Shown one piece after another: positions 1-10,943 of a stretch of 64,000 bases of DNA. Position numbers and translations under genes: made by a program. The stretch's first letter is position 1. Every line of letters starts with the position of its first letter. Origin of the DNA: Acorus gramineus. Taxonomy: Eukaryota > Streptophyta > Magnoliopsida > Acorales > Acoraceae. The DNA lies in NCBI GenBank assembly GCA_030737835.1, contig CM060847.1:3128484-3192483 (forward strand), given 5' to 3'. The notes under the pieces were generated by a model, which was not told the origin of the DNA, searched no databases, and saw only the letters and a program-made list of their open reading frames with translations.

Positions 1-139
1 TTTTTCATTTGTCTAGTTTTTTTACCCTTGTGCTCTGCGGTACGTTGAGTTTTGGAAATAATGTGTAATGACTGACTGATTTAGTGAGAATTAATAATTA
101 TGAAAATGCCTATAAAATTTGGGGGGTACTAAAAGTCCA

Positions 140-770
140 CATCTGGGGTTTTTGGGTGGCAAAATCCTTTTTTAAGCTTTAACAGGGAGGGTAGGGGACA
201 CTTGCTTTAGTAGAGACGGGCACACGATGGTGATGGAGTCTTGCATGTTTTGTGAAAGGGCTGAGGAGATTATAGATCATCTCTTTTTCTTGTGCCTTTT
301 TAGCACTTGGATTTTGGAGAAGGTGGGCTTGACTCTTGGAACCCATTGGGGATCTTGAAGGGATGTGGATTTGGTTTCGGAGGAGACGCAAGTGAAGTGA
401 TTGTAGTGTTCTAGCTAAGTTTCAATGGCTTGTTCTACACATGGTGTGTTGGAGATTTTGGATCACGTAAAATGAATGTATATTGCAACACAATATCTAC
501 ATTGAGAACACTTGGGTGGTGATTAACTGATTACTTTCCTCCTCAGTGGTTAGGTTGGAATGGATACACCTTCCGCCATTATGGAGAACACTTGGTTTGA
601 CTTGTGAGCATTGTACGCTAATCATTGTGGAGGGTGGCCTGATTAGGAAGATTTTTTTTCTTTTCTTTTCTTTTTTCCTTTTGTACGGAAATCCCTCATC
701 TCTTTTCTGTTTGGGGGGGACTTTTCTTAATAATTTTTTTCCAACCTTTCTCGTTAAAAAAAATTAACGG
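140..770 (+). mobile_element. 3' end of a LINE (L1-type) retrotransposon, 5' truncated
   Basis: From about 209 the frame reads a zinc-knuckle typical of the C-terminus of plant LINE ORF2 (zf-RVT): SCMFCERAEEIIDHLFFLC, with C-x2-C then H-x4-C spacing, followed by a tryptophan-rich stretch (near 425-480, FQWLVLHMVCW-like). The frame soon decays, so this is a dead copy. The 3' UTR carries the segment near 680-760 with 'aaatccctcatctc' and ends in an A-rich tract near 758-768. Closely related 3' ends recur at 15056-15157 and 19611-19740, supporting one LINE family. The left limit is uncertain: 1-139 is not recognised. Confidence 0.7.
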
Positions 771-3334
771 GGAAAGAAGCCATAGCAGAAAGCTTTCAAA
801 CTGTCTCACGCTACAATTGTATCTTATAAAATAGATTCTAAACTTTCAATACATACCAAGAGGGGTTGTAATGGAAGAGACCCATTTTCATACTGCAATG
901 TGGAAAGGAAGGTAATTATCCATCTTTCTTTTACGAATATGCTTAGGGTGAGAGTTTTGTCATTGTGTGGAGTGAAATAGTTGGCATTGTTTGGCTGAAG
1001 TGATTTTTCTTTTGTTTGCCAGCAGCACTTTTTTCGATTTATGGTTGATAAGTCATTTTCTTATTTCAAGTAAAACAAGGATGTAAGGTAATAGGTGTTG
1101 GTTCTTTGGAGATTTTGCATTAAGCCGCTCTCATGTGGGAGTTTATCATTTGATTGATACAATTTTCAATTGTTGTGCTTTCCCCTTTTATTTCAAAAAA
1201 GGATAATAGGCGATCACTCTTCTATCAACAAAGAAAAATATAAATGATATATGGATGTTTAATTTAAATTTTTTTTTTGAGAACTATTATCCAGGTGTTA
1301 TCACATGTAATTTATGGTATATGATAGATGTTATATATTCTTTTAGAAGGCACAAATTTCTTAGTGTTCTAATTGCTTTACAAACTGAAGAAATTGTTAC
1401 AAAGCACAGTTAAAGTAGATTAAATAATATCGTGCAAGATTGTTGAAGCCGTCTTGCGTAATTTAAAATTTTTATATTGTTAAGACATCTCTCAAATATG
1501 TAACCATATGCATGGGTGATACGCTTCTATTTTAGCATGTTGGAAACATAGGTATAATAGACCATGATGTGATCCTCATACTAATTAAATGCACCTCATG
1601 GTGGGGATGCCAATCAGTAAGCTACTAAGCTGTTTATTTGGTTTAAGGAATGCAAATCAGCATCATATAGTTTAAAATCTGTAATATAAAAAAAAGACAA
1701 AAGAAAGAAAGAAAAGTATTGCTCCTGCTATTTTGGGGATTTAACCAGTATTTACATCTTTGATTTTGACAAAAGTTGTCTTTTGGCTATTTTTCTGTTT
1801 TTTTCAGTCTGCTTGTCAAAAAAAACCAATTGCTAAAACAACATAATATCCAGTGGCGGTTTCAAATGTAGTATAAGTTGATGATGTGTCTTTGATTGCC
1901 ATTGTCTCTAACATGTCATCTGGCAGCTGTTGTGATTGTTCAAATCGAACTGTTATGGTTGACGATAGTTAATGCAACTCTATATGATTGAGTGTTATCA
2001 TATGTGACACAATAGCAGACTCCCTTGCTTGATTTGAGATTTTGGATGGTCATTGGCAAAAGCATGATGCATTATAATGGCTTACAGTTTTCTGAAGCCA
2101 AGTTTTTTAAATAGGGACTCATTCATGAGGAAACTCAATTGCTTTGATTAGCAGATGGGACAAAATACTAAAATAGTTTTTAGCCAAACCAAAAGTAGTA
2201 GATCAGTTATATCCTGAAGCTATCCTACTGTAGTGCTGTATAAAGTTCAGCATGACCAAATAGAAGAACAATGAGTTGTTGATTGGCAATACAATCTGAA
2301 AAGTGAGGTGCTTTGTCAAGCTCAAGTAGATTTAAGGCATTTATATTTTATAAAGCCTTATGCTTACTGCCATGATTTTGGAAAGCTTTATTTTATATCT
2401 CTTGGTTGGTCAGCAATATCAGGCATAGGTTATATGATTTCTGAACAAGGAGCAATGCAAGTATTTGACTGGCGAATTCTTATTGGGACTGCTTTTGTTG
2501 CTCCATTACCTTCGCTTATTTGATGGTTAGCCTAATTGATTTGGAACTTTGAGAATAACAAAAGGATTCCCTGCAAGCCCCTTCATGGGAGAAAACCAAT
2601 TGATATTTCATGTTAGGGTGCTGGGTCTGGAATGTTCTGAAGCTAAACTATTGCTCTCTGGGAGAAGGCATAGTGTTTCCATAGTATAGCAAACAAACTG
2701 TTATGGATAAAGCAAATGGTAAATGTGTCCTGTTAATAAACCGTGGCAGGCACACTCACCCGTTAACCGTTGTAGTAATTATCAACTAATTGCTTTAGAT
2801 GGAGATGGGTAGGATTTAGGTGCAATAGGAAGATGATTTGCATCCAAAGTTGGGCCATTTTGAATTGTTATGTGTTATATTTACAAGAACATGGATAGCT
2901 ATATCCTGAGCACTTGATTTAAAGGATTTTATGCATATGAGATCTTCAATTCAATCACTCTATATTCAAATTGTGGCTAATGTATTTGCTTATTGAGTTT
3001 GAAAATAATGATCTCTTGTCATAATTTACTCCATCTTATGACTGCATGATGTTTTAACATTACCATTTCTGAAATTCATGAATCTGAAATTTTATCTGTT
3101 GCAGTACTAGGCATTATTTACTTGGCTGCTGCTCATTTTTCTAAGCTCCTATTGTCTTTCTTTGGCTGCCTTTTACTTTGTTTAGGGTTTTTTTGATTTT
3201 TTTTGTTATACATTTTTATCCAGGTAAGGGATTTTTGTTCTCATGGAGAAATTATATGTTGGAGTGATGATTGATTTTGTGTCAACAAGCACTAATCTTG
3301 AATTTCATAACAATGTCTTGTTCAGTTTAAGCCC
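771..3334. other. Unassigned intergenic DNA
   Basis: About 2.5 kb of T-rich, intron-like sequence. A 71-codon open frame at 2308-2523 (+) matches no family I recognise and lacks supporting splice or start context. No RNA gene, promoter or repeat with clear ends was found. It could be part of an unrecognised non-coding transcript or a decayed element. Confidence 0.4.
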
Positions 3335-3774
3335 TTGTTTGTGTAGAAGGATAGATATGGATAGGGTGGAGTAGGGGCGAATAACCCAAAATTTGTTTTG
3401 TTTGAAACAAGAAGATTAATATAGCTATGTTAGAATAAATAAGAATAAGTTGATATTGATATTTGAGGTTTTTTTTGAAATTGTGTTATTCCACTATCTA
3501 TTTCATAGGTATAAAGGGTCTTCATGTCGAATCAGTTTTTCATGTTTTATAAATTCATATTAATATTTTATTCATATTTTTATCCACAGATGGTTCATGG
3601 TTAATTAAATAACAAAAATTTCTTTATTATTTTTCCAAACTGAGTAATTAATATATCATTAAAATGAATACGAATTTATGAAATATTAGCATGTTTGACG
3701 TGCATATAATAATGCTTGATCATCTCATATTGTTCGTTTGCATATAGTAGATCGAAACAATCCCTTAACAGTCT
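3335..3774. repeat. Possible hAT-like MITE remnant
   Basis: This AT-rich segment starts 'gcccttgtttgtgtagaagg' and shares its general style (stop-rich, 'agaataaataagaataag') with the better-defined elements at 29288-29714 and 45228-45566, whose ends resemble CCCGTTTG. A matching right terminus is not clear, so the limits are approximate. Confidence 0.3.
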
Positions 3775-5960
3775 ATATACTGTGATAATGTAATATAAAC
3801 TGCATTATCACAGTGTGCACTACACTTATTGTATGAAAATTAATTTTTTTTTTATTTATACTAGTGTATCTCAGTGTATTTTTTAATTTTCATAACAGTA
3901 TTTACTTTAATGGGTGGGATGCGGGTGGGATTGTACACAGGGGTGAATGTATCATTTTTCTTTTTGAGCGTTGTTACGATTAGTATTTTTTTTATAGTAC
4001 TAAATGTAGTCTCATGTATACCTTGTTAGCTCCCAAATCACTGTAAGGAGGTAATTGAAAATTATTCATATTTTTTATAAATGATTTCATTCAGAGTATG
4101 TACATCACATTTTACAAAAGTGCATGTCAATCCTTAATGAGATATTGACTATTCGAGATATATGCATATTAAACATATGAGGTTTTATGACAATTTGTGA
4201 CGAGCATTGTTATATGCAGTCCGCGGAACCATCTCACAAACAATGCTTAAACATTGTCAAATTTTTTCCACGTTCGTTAAAAATGATCGATTCAATTTGA
4301 CATCAATGTTTATATACCCCATAGAACACGTTAACTTTAAAAAATTAAAAAAAGACACAGTCTTCGAACTAAATTTGGGTAAATGATACATCCAGTCTCA
4401 AGTGTATCCCCATCAACAGTCCTATGAATTTTGAACAGTTTATATTGGTTTTTTTGGATTTTTCCCTTCCTTTTCCTTTATTAAATCATACATGTTGTTA
4501 TACAAAATAAAGTACAGAATGAGATTCAATAATATATTTTTTTTACTTTGAAAAAATGAATTTTGTTTTAGGTCATACACTATAATAACGCAATATATGC
4601 TCTATTATAATAGTGTACGAGGTAGTAAACAGGGTTGTAAAATGGAATGAGTGTAACTGTGCACATTTAACATTAGTCATTGAGTTATGTAGCTCAGTCA
4701 TTTTTACAGTCATATATACCTCGTTAGCCTCACTGTATCGAAGTATATACCTCATTGAAATTTTTTCATATTTTTTATAAATGATATAATTCAATTTATT
4801 GAAATATATACTCTGATATTATATAACTACGTACATCTAATAACCAGGTATATGATTTTTTAAAAAAATTAAAAATTATGCAGTTTACGTTTTAGACTGT
4901 AAAATGAATGTGTGTCACATTTTCTCTTGTCGTTTGTACATTGATGGGTCTAACATCAGTCGGATCTCATCTTTGTCACCGGGCTGGGGCAACCGTCGGA
5001 TCCATGCTTGTTGAGTTGTTGGATGACACCCATCGATTCAAGGGCCTGAGTCCACCATGTAAAAGCGTTGGAAAAAACGTTAGACTCAGCTTGTTTTACC
5101 AATCAAAACTCATATTAAACATATTTTTATTTTTTTAAATAGTAAACATCATTTAATAAAGTATATGTTTTGATAAAAATGCATCTTTATTTTAAACTGA
5201 ATGAATCCATTTTTAGTAAGTGTAAGAAAATATGTAATGAGATATATACAATGTCTAACGAGGTATATGCTTCACTGCATTTCCAACAAGGTATATAAGA
5301 ATGTATTTTGAACTGAGAAAAAAAAAGTGTAACAACACTCGTTGTGTTTGCGGATGTTAATAGGCTCTTGAACACGTCTAAGGTCCATCATATTTATTGA
5401 GCTCTGGACGCATCATTATCCTTTAAACACGGGTTTTATACATGGAAAATGATATGACCAGCCTCAATTGCAGTCTCATTCACAGCCCACATTGATTTTT
5501 TTTTTTAGAAAAAATCATACACTTTTCTATTGAAATACATGCCATTATATGAAATGATGTATATACTGAGATACAATATTGTATTTTTTTTTTAAAAAAA
5601 TAAATTTTTTTTTGCATCACACACTATGATAACGCAATATATACTGTGCTCTCATAGTATATCAGATATAGATTGTAGAAGGGGCTACAAAATTAAATTG
5701 AGCGTATTAGTGCTCTTTATATATTGAAAAGAAAAATGACATGTCCAATCCCTTGGGTGCCCCCATTTAAAGTCACACTTTTTTTTTTTAATTATACAAT
5801 CTTTCATTAAATTACATATTGTTATACGAAATAAAGTATGTATTGAGATACGATGATATATTTTTTCTTTAAAAAAAATTTAAAAAAATACTCCATTCAT
5901 TATCTTAATGTATGAGGCTGTAAAATAGATTGCATCAACGCTCTTATATATTTTTTTTAC
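3775..5960. repeat. Cluster of two dispersed AT-rich repeat families
   Basis: Two motifs recur here. Family A carries 'tcatacactat(g/a)ataacgc' followed by a mirror-like 'atagtgtac', with copies near 4385-4660, 5440-5720 and 5735-5960 and a partial copy near 3775-3860. Family B carries 'tcatattttttataaatga' next to 'tatatacctcgttag', with copies near 4020-4140, 4680-4830 and 5190-5345. Both recur near 38.4-39.0, 42.4, 44.2, 57.2, 60.7-61.3 and 62.7-63.2 kb. They look like degenerate MITEs. A more GC-rich island at about 4900-5070 is not explained. Confidence 0.5.
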
Positions 5961-6333
5961 TTCATGTGTATAACTTAATTGAGAACAAAAATAGAGGGGT
6001 GAATCCGCCAAAACTTAAATTTGAAAATATAGTTCGTACTAAAAATAAAATAAAATAACCTGGAGTACTTAAAAGATATGATTTTGATTCTTGGAAGAGA
6101 CAAGCTGTTGAGATATTTTCGTTTGGAGCCGTAATTAGGAAATGATTGACAGCATAAAAATACATGTTTTTATGGGAAAAAAATATTAGTCTATAATAAC
6201 TGAAAAAAAAATACCGTGTTTTACGGGGAGGAAATATAGTCTATAACAGAAAGACTAATGGATAATGTATGAGACACAGAGAAATAAAATAACCCATCAG
6301 TGTGTATGAGATAATTAAGTTGGTTATATTCAC

Positions 6334-6340
6334 TATATAA
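6334..6340 (+). promoter_or_regulatory. TATA box of the response-regulator gene
   Basis: TATATAA lies 90-96 bp upstream of the chosen ATG at 6430, a normal distance for a plant core promoter with a short 5' UTR. No other regulatory motif was recognised nearby. Confidence 0.5.
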
Positions 6341-6429
6341 GCTAAGCAAATCAGCTGAAATTCTTTCACAAGTGATTAAAACTTTGCTTTGTTGAGGAAG
6401 AAAAAATAAATAAATCTTGTATTGTGAAG

Positions 6430-9391
6430 ATGGTTTCAAGAGATTGCAAACAATTCGAAGTGGGAATGAGAGTGCTTGTTGTTGACAGTGATTCAAAATC
6501 CCTCACAGATCTCAAGCATAGACTTCTTGTTTTGAAATATAGAGGTAGACATTGATAATGAGTTTTTTTTTTCCTTACCTTATATTATTTGTTTTTTTTT
6601 ATTATTATTATTTTATCATTGTTGATGAGATTAAGTTGTAATGTTAAGGGAGTAAAAAGAAATTTAGATGGATTTAGAATTCCTAGTGATGTTAAAAGTG
6701 TTTGTGTGATTTTTTTTAATTAATCAATTTTTGTTGCATGTTTGATTCTATTTTTGGGTACGGTTGAAAATAAAATGCTGGTAATAGAGATGTAATCAAG
6801 CATTCAACATTTGAAGAAATTAAATATCTATCAAAATTGTTAATTATATATTTATTTTTTTTGGTAAAGATGAAATTTAATGTTTCAAAAAAAAATAGAG
6901 TACCGGTCGATTTGGATTCGCGTTTGGATGGATTTCATGATAGACACGTTAAACGTAAATTTCACAAACACAACAGATTTGACATTTTTTTATTTTCCGG
7001 GCGTTTCAAAAGTTCAAAATAGCTTATTATATTTTTCAAAAAATATGACTGTTCAACCCCTTAGCTGTGTACTTGTCTTGTATTTATAATCAAGCTTCCC
7101 AGGCATCCCTCTTCACAATATATCCATCCAACTAACTAGACAGTATACTATGCACAACATTTATTCATTGTTGTTTGTATGTCTGTAATTAAAACCCAAT
7201 GATCTAGAATTAATTCATATAACACTTTTGTTCAAATATTTTGTATTTCTCTTTTCAGTAACTTCATGTAGAAATGGAGGGTATGCATCACAACTTCTTC
7301 TGGACAATGGAGTCACGTTTGACCTCATCATGGTCGATTACAAAGTGCCAGATTTGAAAGAATTTGATCGCCTCATCAGTTCCAAAGTGAAAGTACCCAT
7401 TATAAGTAAATATACATATAATAACCTATAAAACACTACTATATATATATCTGTTTTAATTAATTAACTTTGTGAAAGTGTTTTTTATTTTTATTTTTTT
7501 TATAACTTTGGATTCTTTCATGAATGGCAGTGATGTGCACTGATGATGATAATGCAGTGATGGAAGGTGTGAAGATGGGTGCATGTGAATGCCTCATCAA
7601 ACCCATTTCAAACACTGATTTGAAGTACTTATGGAAACATGTGATGATCAGAAACAGAGAGATTAATAATAACACAGAAGTCAGTACTGAACCATCTATG
7701 GAACTATTGTTGAAGGATACTGTTAATGGTGGTGGCATAGATAATGATGAAGAGAGGATAATTATGAATAATGAGTTGGATGAAGCTCCAATGGAGAAAC
7801 AAAGGCTCATTTGGACTGATGGGCTTTGTCAACAATTCAGAAGGGCTGTTCAGCAACTCGGAGGGATTCAAAGTAAGAAAAATTTTATACTCTCTAAATC
7901 TGTTTTGGAGCCTTGTCTTTAGTATATATATACTTGACTAATAGATTATGTATACAGACGTAATTAGTGCAATATATATTTCACTAGTGCGATGTATGAA
8001 AAAATATATACTGGTTCATCTAAGTATATACTTCAATTTTTTTAATAGTATTATATATCGAAAAAATCAGAACGGTTTGAGTGCACGGAAGGTTGGATGT
8101 ATTATTTTCTCTTCTTTTTTTTTTAAATTATTTACTTCTTGGAAATATTAAACATGAATAACTTATATTTTAGTTTAAACATGAACATAAAAAATCAAAC
8201 TTTTCAAAATCAATATAACATCTAAATTTATCCCACCACAAAAAAAAAACATTTTTTTGGAAGGGAGACAGATTTATTTAGTGTTTTTGTATGGAGATAT
8301 TGTTAAATGATGTCATTCAATTTTTTTTTTCTAAATTTATATTTTAAATATTCAAATTTTGTGGAAAATGTCTGAGTTTTGTATTAATTAAATATTGGGT
8401 GTGCTTTAGAAGCCATATTTCGTAGATGCATGGCATCAATGCGTTCAGGTTAGAGAAATCATTTAATTTAAATATATATATATATTTTGAATTGCAGGTG
8501 CAAAAACGAATGAAATCCTACTTCTTATGGAAAATTCAGAAGAGGTGAAAAAAATCCTGCGTGAGGAATTAAAATTTTTCAAACCTATCACTCGAGCCCA
8601 CATTTCAAGCCATTTGCAGGTAATATATTTTTTCTTGAAAAATATAAAATCTTTTATCATTTGTATCTATAAATCTGATATTACATGTACTGCATTTTTT
8701 CTTACCCTTACTTTCCAATTATCACTCTATCAATTGTTCATCTAAGAGAAACTGTAGCTAACTGATATTTTCTATGGTCATTGTGATTAGAATGTCTCCT
8801 ACGCCGGTGCAAAAATGGATAGATTAAATATTAGTTATAAATGTATAGCATCTTGAAGAGACAACAGTCATATTTCATACATGAAAGGTCTCTCTCATCC
8901 TTAATTAATTAAATCTTTACACATACAATATCATACATAGTAAATTCTAAAATAAATTTTTAAAGATTCTTTAAATATGGTTGACTTGACAAATAATGCT
9001 AAGAACTAATGTAATCTATAAAATAATACCTTATTTGCGCTTTTTAAAAGTATAATCAATGAGACTTATTATCAAATTAAAGCATTATCTAATAAATTGG
9101 AAAGAGATCTACATAACCCAAAATTTGATTAAAAATTTAATCCAAATGATAGGATGACATGTCATCTTTTTATTGGTTTAAAAGGGTCACACACAATTAA
9201 ATTTTTATCATTTCATTATTTATCATTTGTTGTTATGGACTGATTAAAGCAATTGTGTGCAACAGAAGGTTAAAGACCACATAAAATCAGGGATGCTGGA
9301 AGCAATGGATTTCCAAGAAATGCATGATGTCAACAGAAGTTCGAACCCAACAGTTCAACAGCCTCTCCAGTCTTCTGTCTACATGTACTAG
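6430..9391 (+). CDS. Divergent type-B-like two-component response regulator (receiver + GARP/Myb-like)
   Basis: Exons: 6430-6544, 7259-7405, 7531-7872, 8498-8619, 9266-9391; all introns are GT-AG and phases join to 283 aa. Type-B response regulators receive phosphate from cytokinin phosphorelay proteins and act in the nucleus as transcription factors. The receiver (about residues 13-128) keeps the phospho-acceptor Asp in IMVDYKVPD, a Thr in IIMMCTDDD and the Lys in CLIKPIS. The usual acidic pair is reduced (VLVVDSDSK instead of VDDD). An acidic linker leads to a GARP-like DNA-binding region beginning RLIWTDGLCQQF and ending ITRAHISSHLQKVK. It holds roughly 12 extra residues (NSEEVKKILREELKFF) before its last helix. 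The protein stops about 35 residues later, without the long Gln/Pro-rich activation region of typical type-B members. It may be a weak, altered or decoy regulator; an ageing gene is also possible. Confidence 0.8.
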
Positions 9392-10219
9392 GAATCTTGT
9401 TTCCTTTTTGTTACAATTGGTTTTATTTACATTTGAGACATATAATGCATATGTTGCTTTTTCTCCATCTCAACTCTCTAATTGACCTTTCACATGGGGG
9501 TACAGTTTTGGACTTCTCTTGTTATTTTTTATTTATTTGCACCCATGAAAGCAGTGATGAACAATCAAGCTAGTCATAATGTGGAGTACAATCAAGCTAG
9601 TCACAAATACATGAACAATCACTTCCATACAAACTAACCAGTCATAAAATCAACAACATGTCACTTGAGATGGTTGGAATCTCTATTCTCTTTGTTCTTT
9701 CATAAAAGTTGAGGTGATTGATTTTAACTTGAGATGGTTAGAGTATCAATCTTATCTAATATTTGACACAAGGGTGAGAGCACGTCTACAGATAATTCGT
9801 TTTGACTTGACTGAGTGGTCTCCTAAAATGCCTGCTCGTCGTCGATGATGTCTGAGCCGTCGAGAGGAGTGAATGGAGGAGTGGAGTCTAAGAGGAGGAG
9901 AAGCAGAAAAAGGAAGACACAGAGAAGTTTCTAAAATTTAGTTTAAAAGTTTTAATGGCATGATATCTCAAATGTAATTATACTGATGTGCTGATTTTAA
10001 TGTGTTTAGATCAGACGGTTTGAAATGTACTGGACAATCGAATTATCCAATGAGAGTTGGACCTAATCCGGTCTCTATCTTTGGTCATGGGAAGGATGGA
10101 CTCATCAAACTTGGTTGATGAATATTTTTTATGAAAAATAATTGTAATGGTAAACATTTCAAACTCTTTCCTTTTAATTTCTTAAGCCTGAAATGTTTAT
10201 AAACTAAAGATCAGAGTCA
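9392..10219. other. Intergenic region between response regulator and RPA3
   Basis: The start is probably the 3' UTR of the response regulator. 'caatcaagctagtcat' and near copies recur at 9564-9604 as a small direct repeat. A purine-rich, slightly GC-richer patch lies at 9835-9925. No gene is seen. Confidence 0.4.
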
Positions 10220-10495
10220 TTCTTTTCTAGCAATGAAGCTGATGAGACATCTTCCAACACTTCCAATGCTACAACTTTGGCTGCTGCTTTCTTAGATGAA
10301 GAGGTTTTTGAGCTCATCATTTGCAAGAAAACACAGCTAATTGTATGATTGGGCATCTGTTAGGGGGGTCAGAAAGAGAGAAAGATCACTTCAAAGAGTC
10401 CAGTTGTGGTGGCATACATATATGTGAGTGAGAGCATGTCCACTTGATCAAAATGAAAGAATCACAGCATGATAGGGATTAATAAAAATCTTTTG
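10220..10495 (-). pseudogene. Duplicated, broken copy of the RPA3 last exon
   Basis: On the minus strand 10292-10356 is a 65-nt exon-equivalent of the RPA3 terminal exon, with a conserved acceptor (ctaacag) and the same stop position. It would read AQSYN, then a TAG stop where the intact copy has CAG (Gln), then LCFLANDELKNLFI. Homology extends beyond the exon into flanking intron and 3' UTR (about 10220-10495 against 10863-11265), so it is a segmental tandem duplication with an offset of 652 bp at the exon. It lies downstream of the intact exon and is probably not used. Confidence 0.8.
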
Positions 10496-10943
10496 TGCTT
10501 CATGCCCAATTGAACTACTACAAAATCCAACTCATATCCACATGATGATGTATTTTAATTATTTCAAAGGTCTAGATTTTTCAGTATGAGAATGGATGTA
10601 TTAGTAGGATCAATAGTACTTTCAATTCATTGACATCAAATATAGGTCAACAGAGTTTAGAAAATTCTCACCAACAAAAGAGATTGCCTTCAAATTAAAC
10701 AAATTATTTATTACAAACTTAAAGGAAGCAACTTTGGCAAGCAACTAAACCATACACTTAAAATCTGACGATTCCGAAACTTACAGAGTTGTGCCTGAAA
10801 AGAAAAGACACTTTTCAAATTTACGTCACTTGGGTGTAGGTGCAGTGGTGCACAAATGTCATTTCTTTCTAGCAATGAAGCTGATGAGACATCAAAACAA
10901 TCCCAACACTTCCACTGCTACCACTAACTTGGCTGCTGCTTTC

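Noticed and set aside
2308-2523. 71-codon open frame (+) that might be a small gene
   Set aside because: No recognisable domain, no start context or splice support, surrounded by intron-like AT-rich DNA.
4908-5138. 76-codon open frame (+) in a GC-richer patch
   Set aside because: No homology recognised; it sits among dispersed repeats.
3775-5960. Regularly spaced repeats that might be a CRISPR-like or satellite array
   Set aside because: Copies differ, spacing is irregular and the same units are dispersed elsewhere; a plant MITE cluster explains them.
10292-10356. Copy 1 of the RPA3 exon as the true terminal exon
   Set aside because: It has an in-frame stop before the conserved LANG block, whereas the nearer copy at 10944-11008 is fully open and gives the family length.
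10228-10378. Conserved small peptide reading MPNHTISCVFLQM on the minus strand, shared by both duplicate copies
   Set aside because: This is a shifted frame of the RPA3 exon; the correct frame ends LFI at the expected position, so conservation comes from the duplication.
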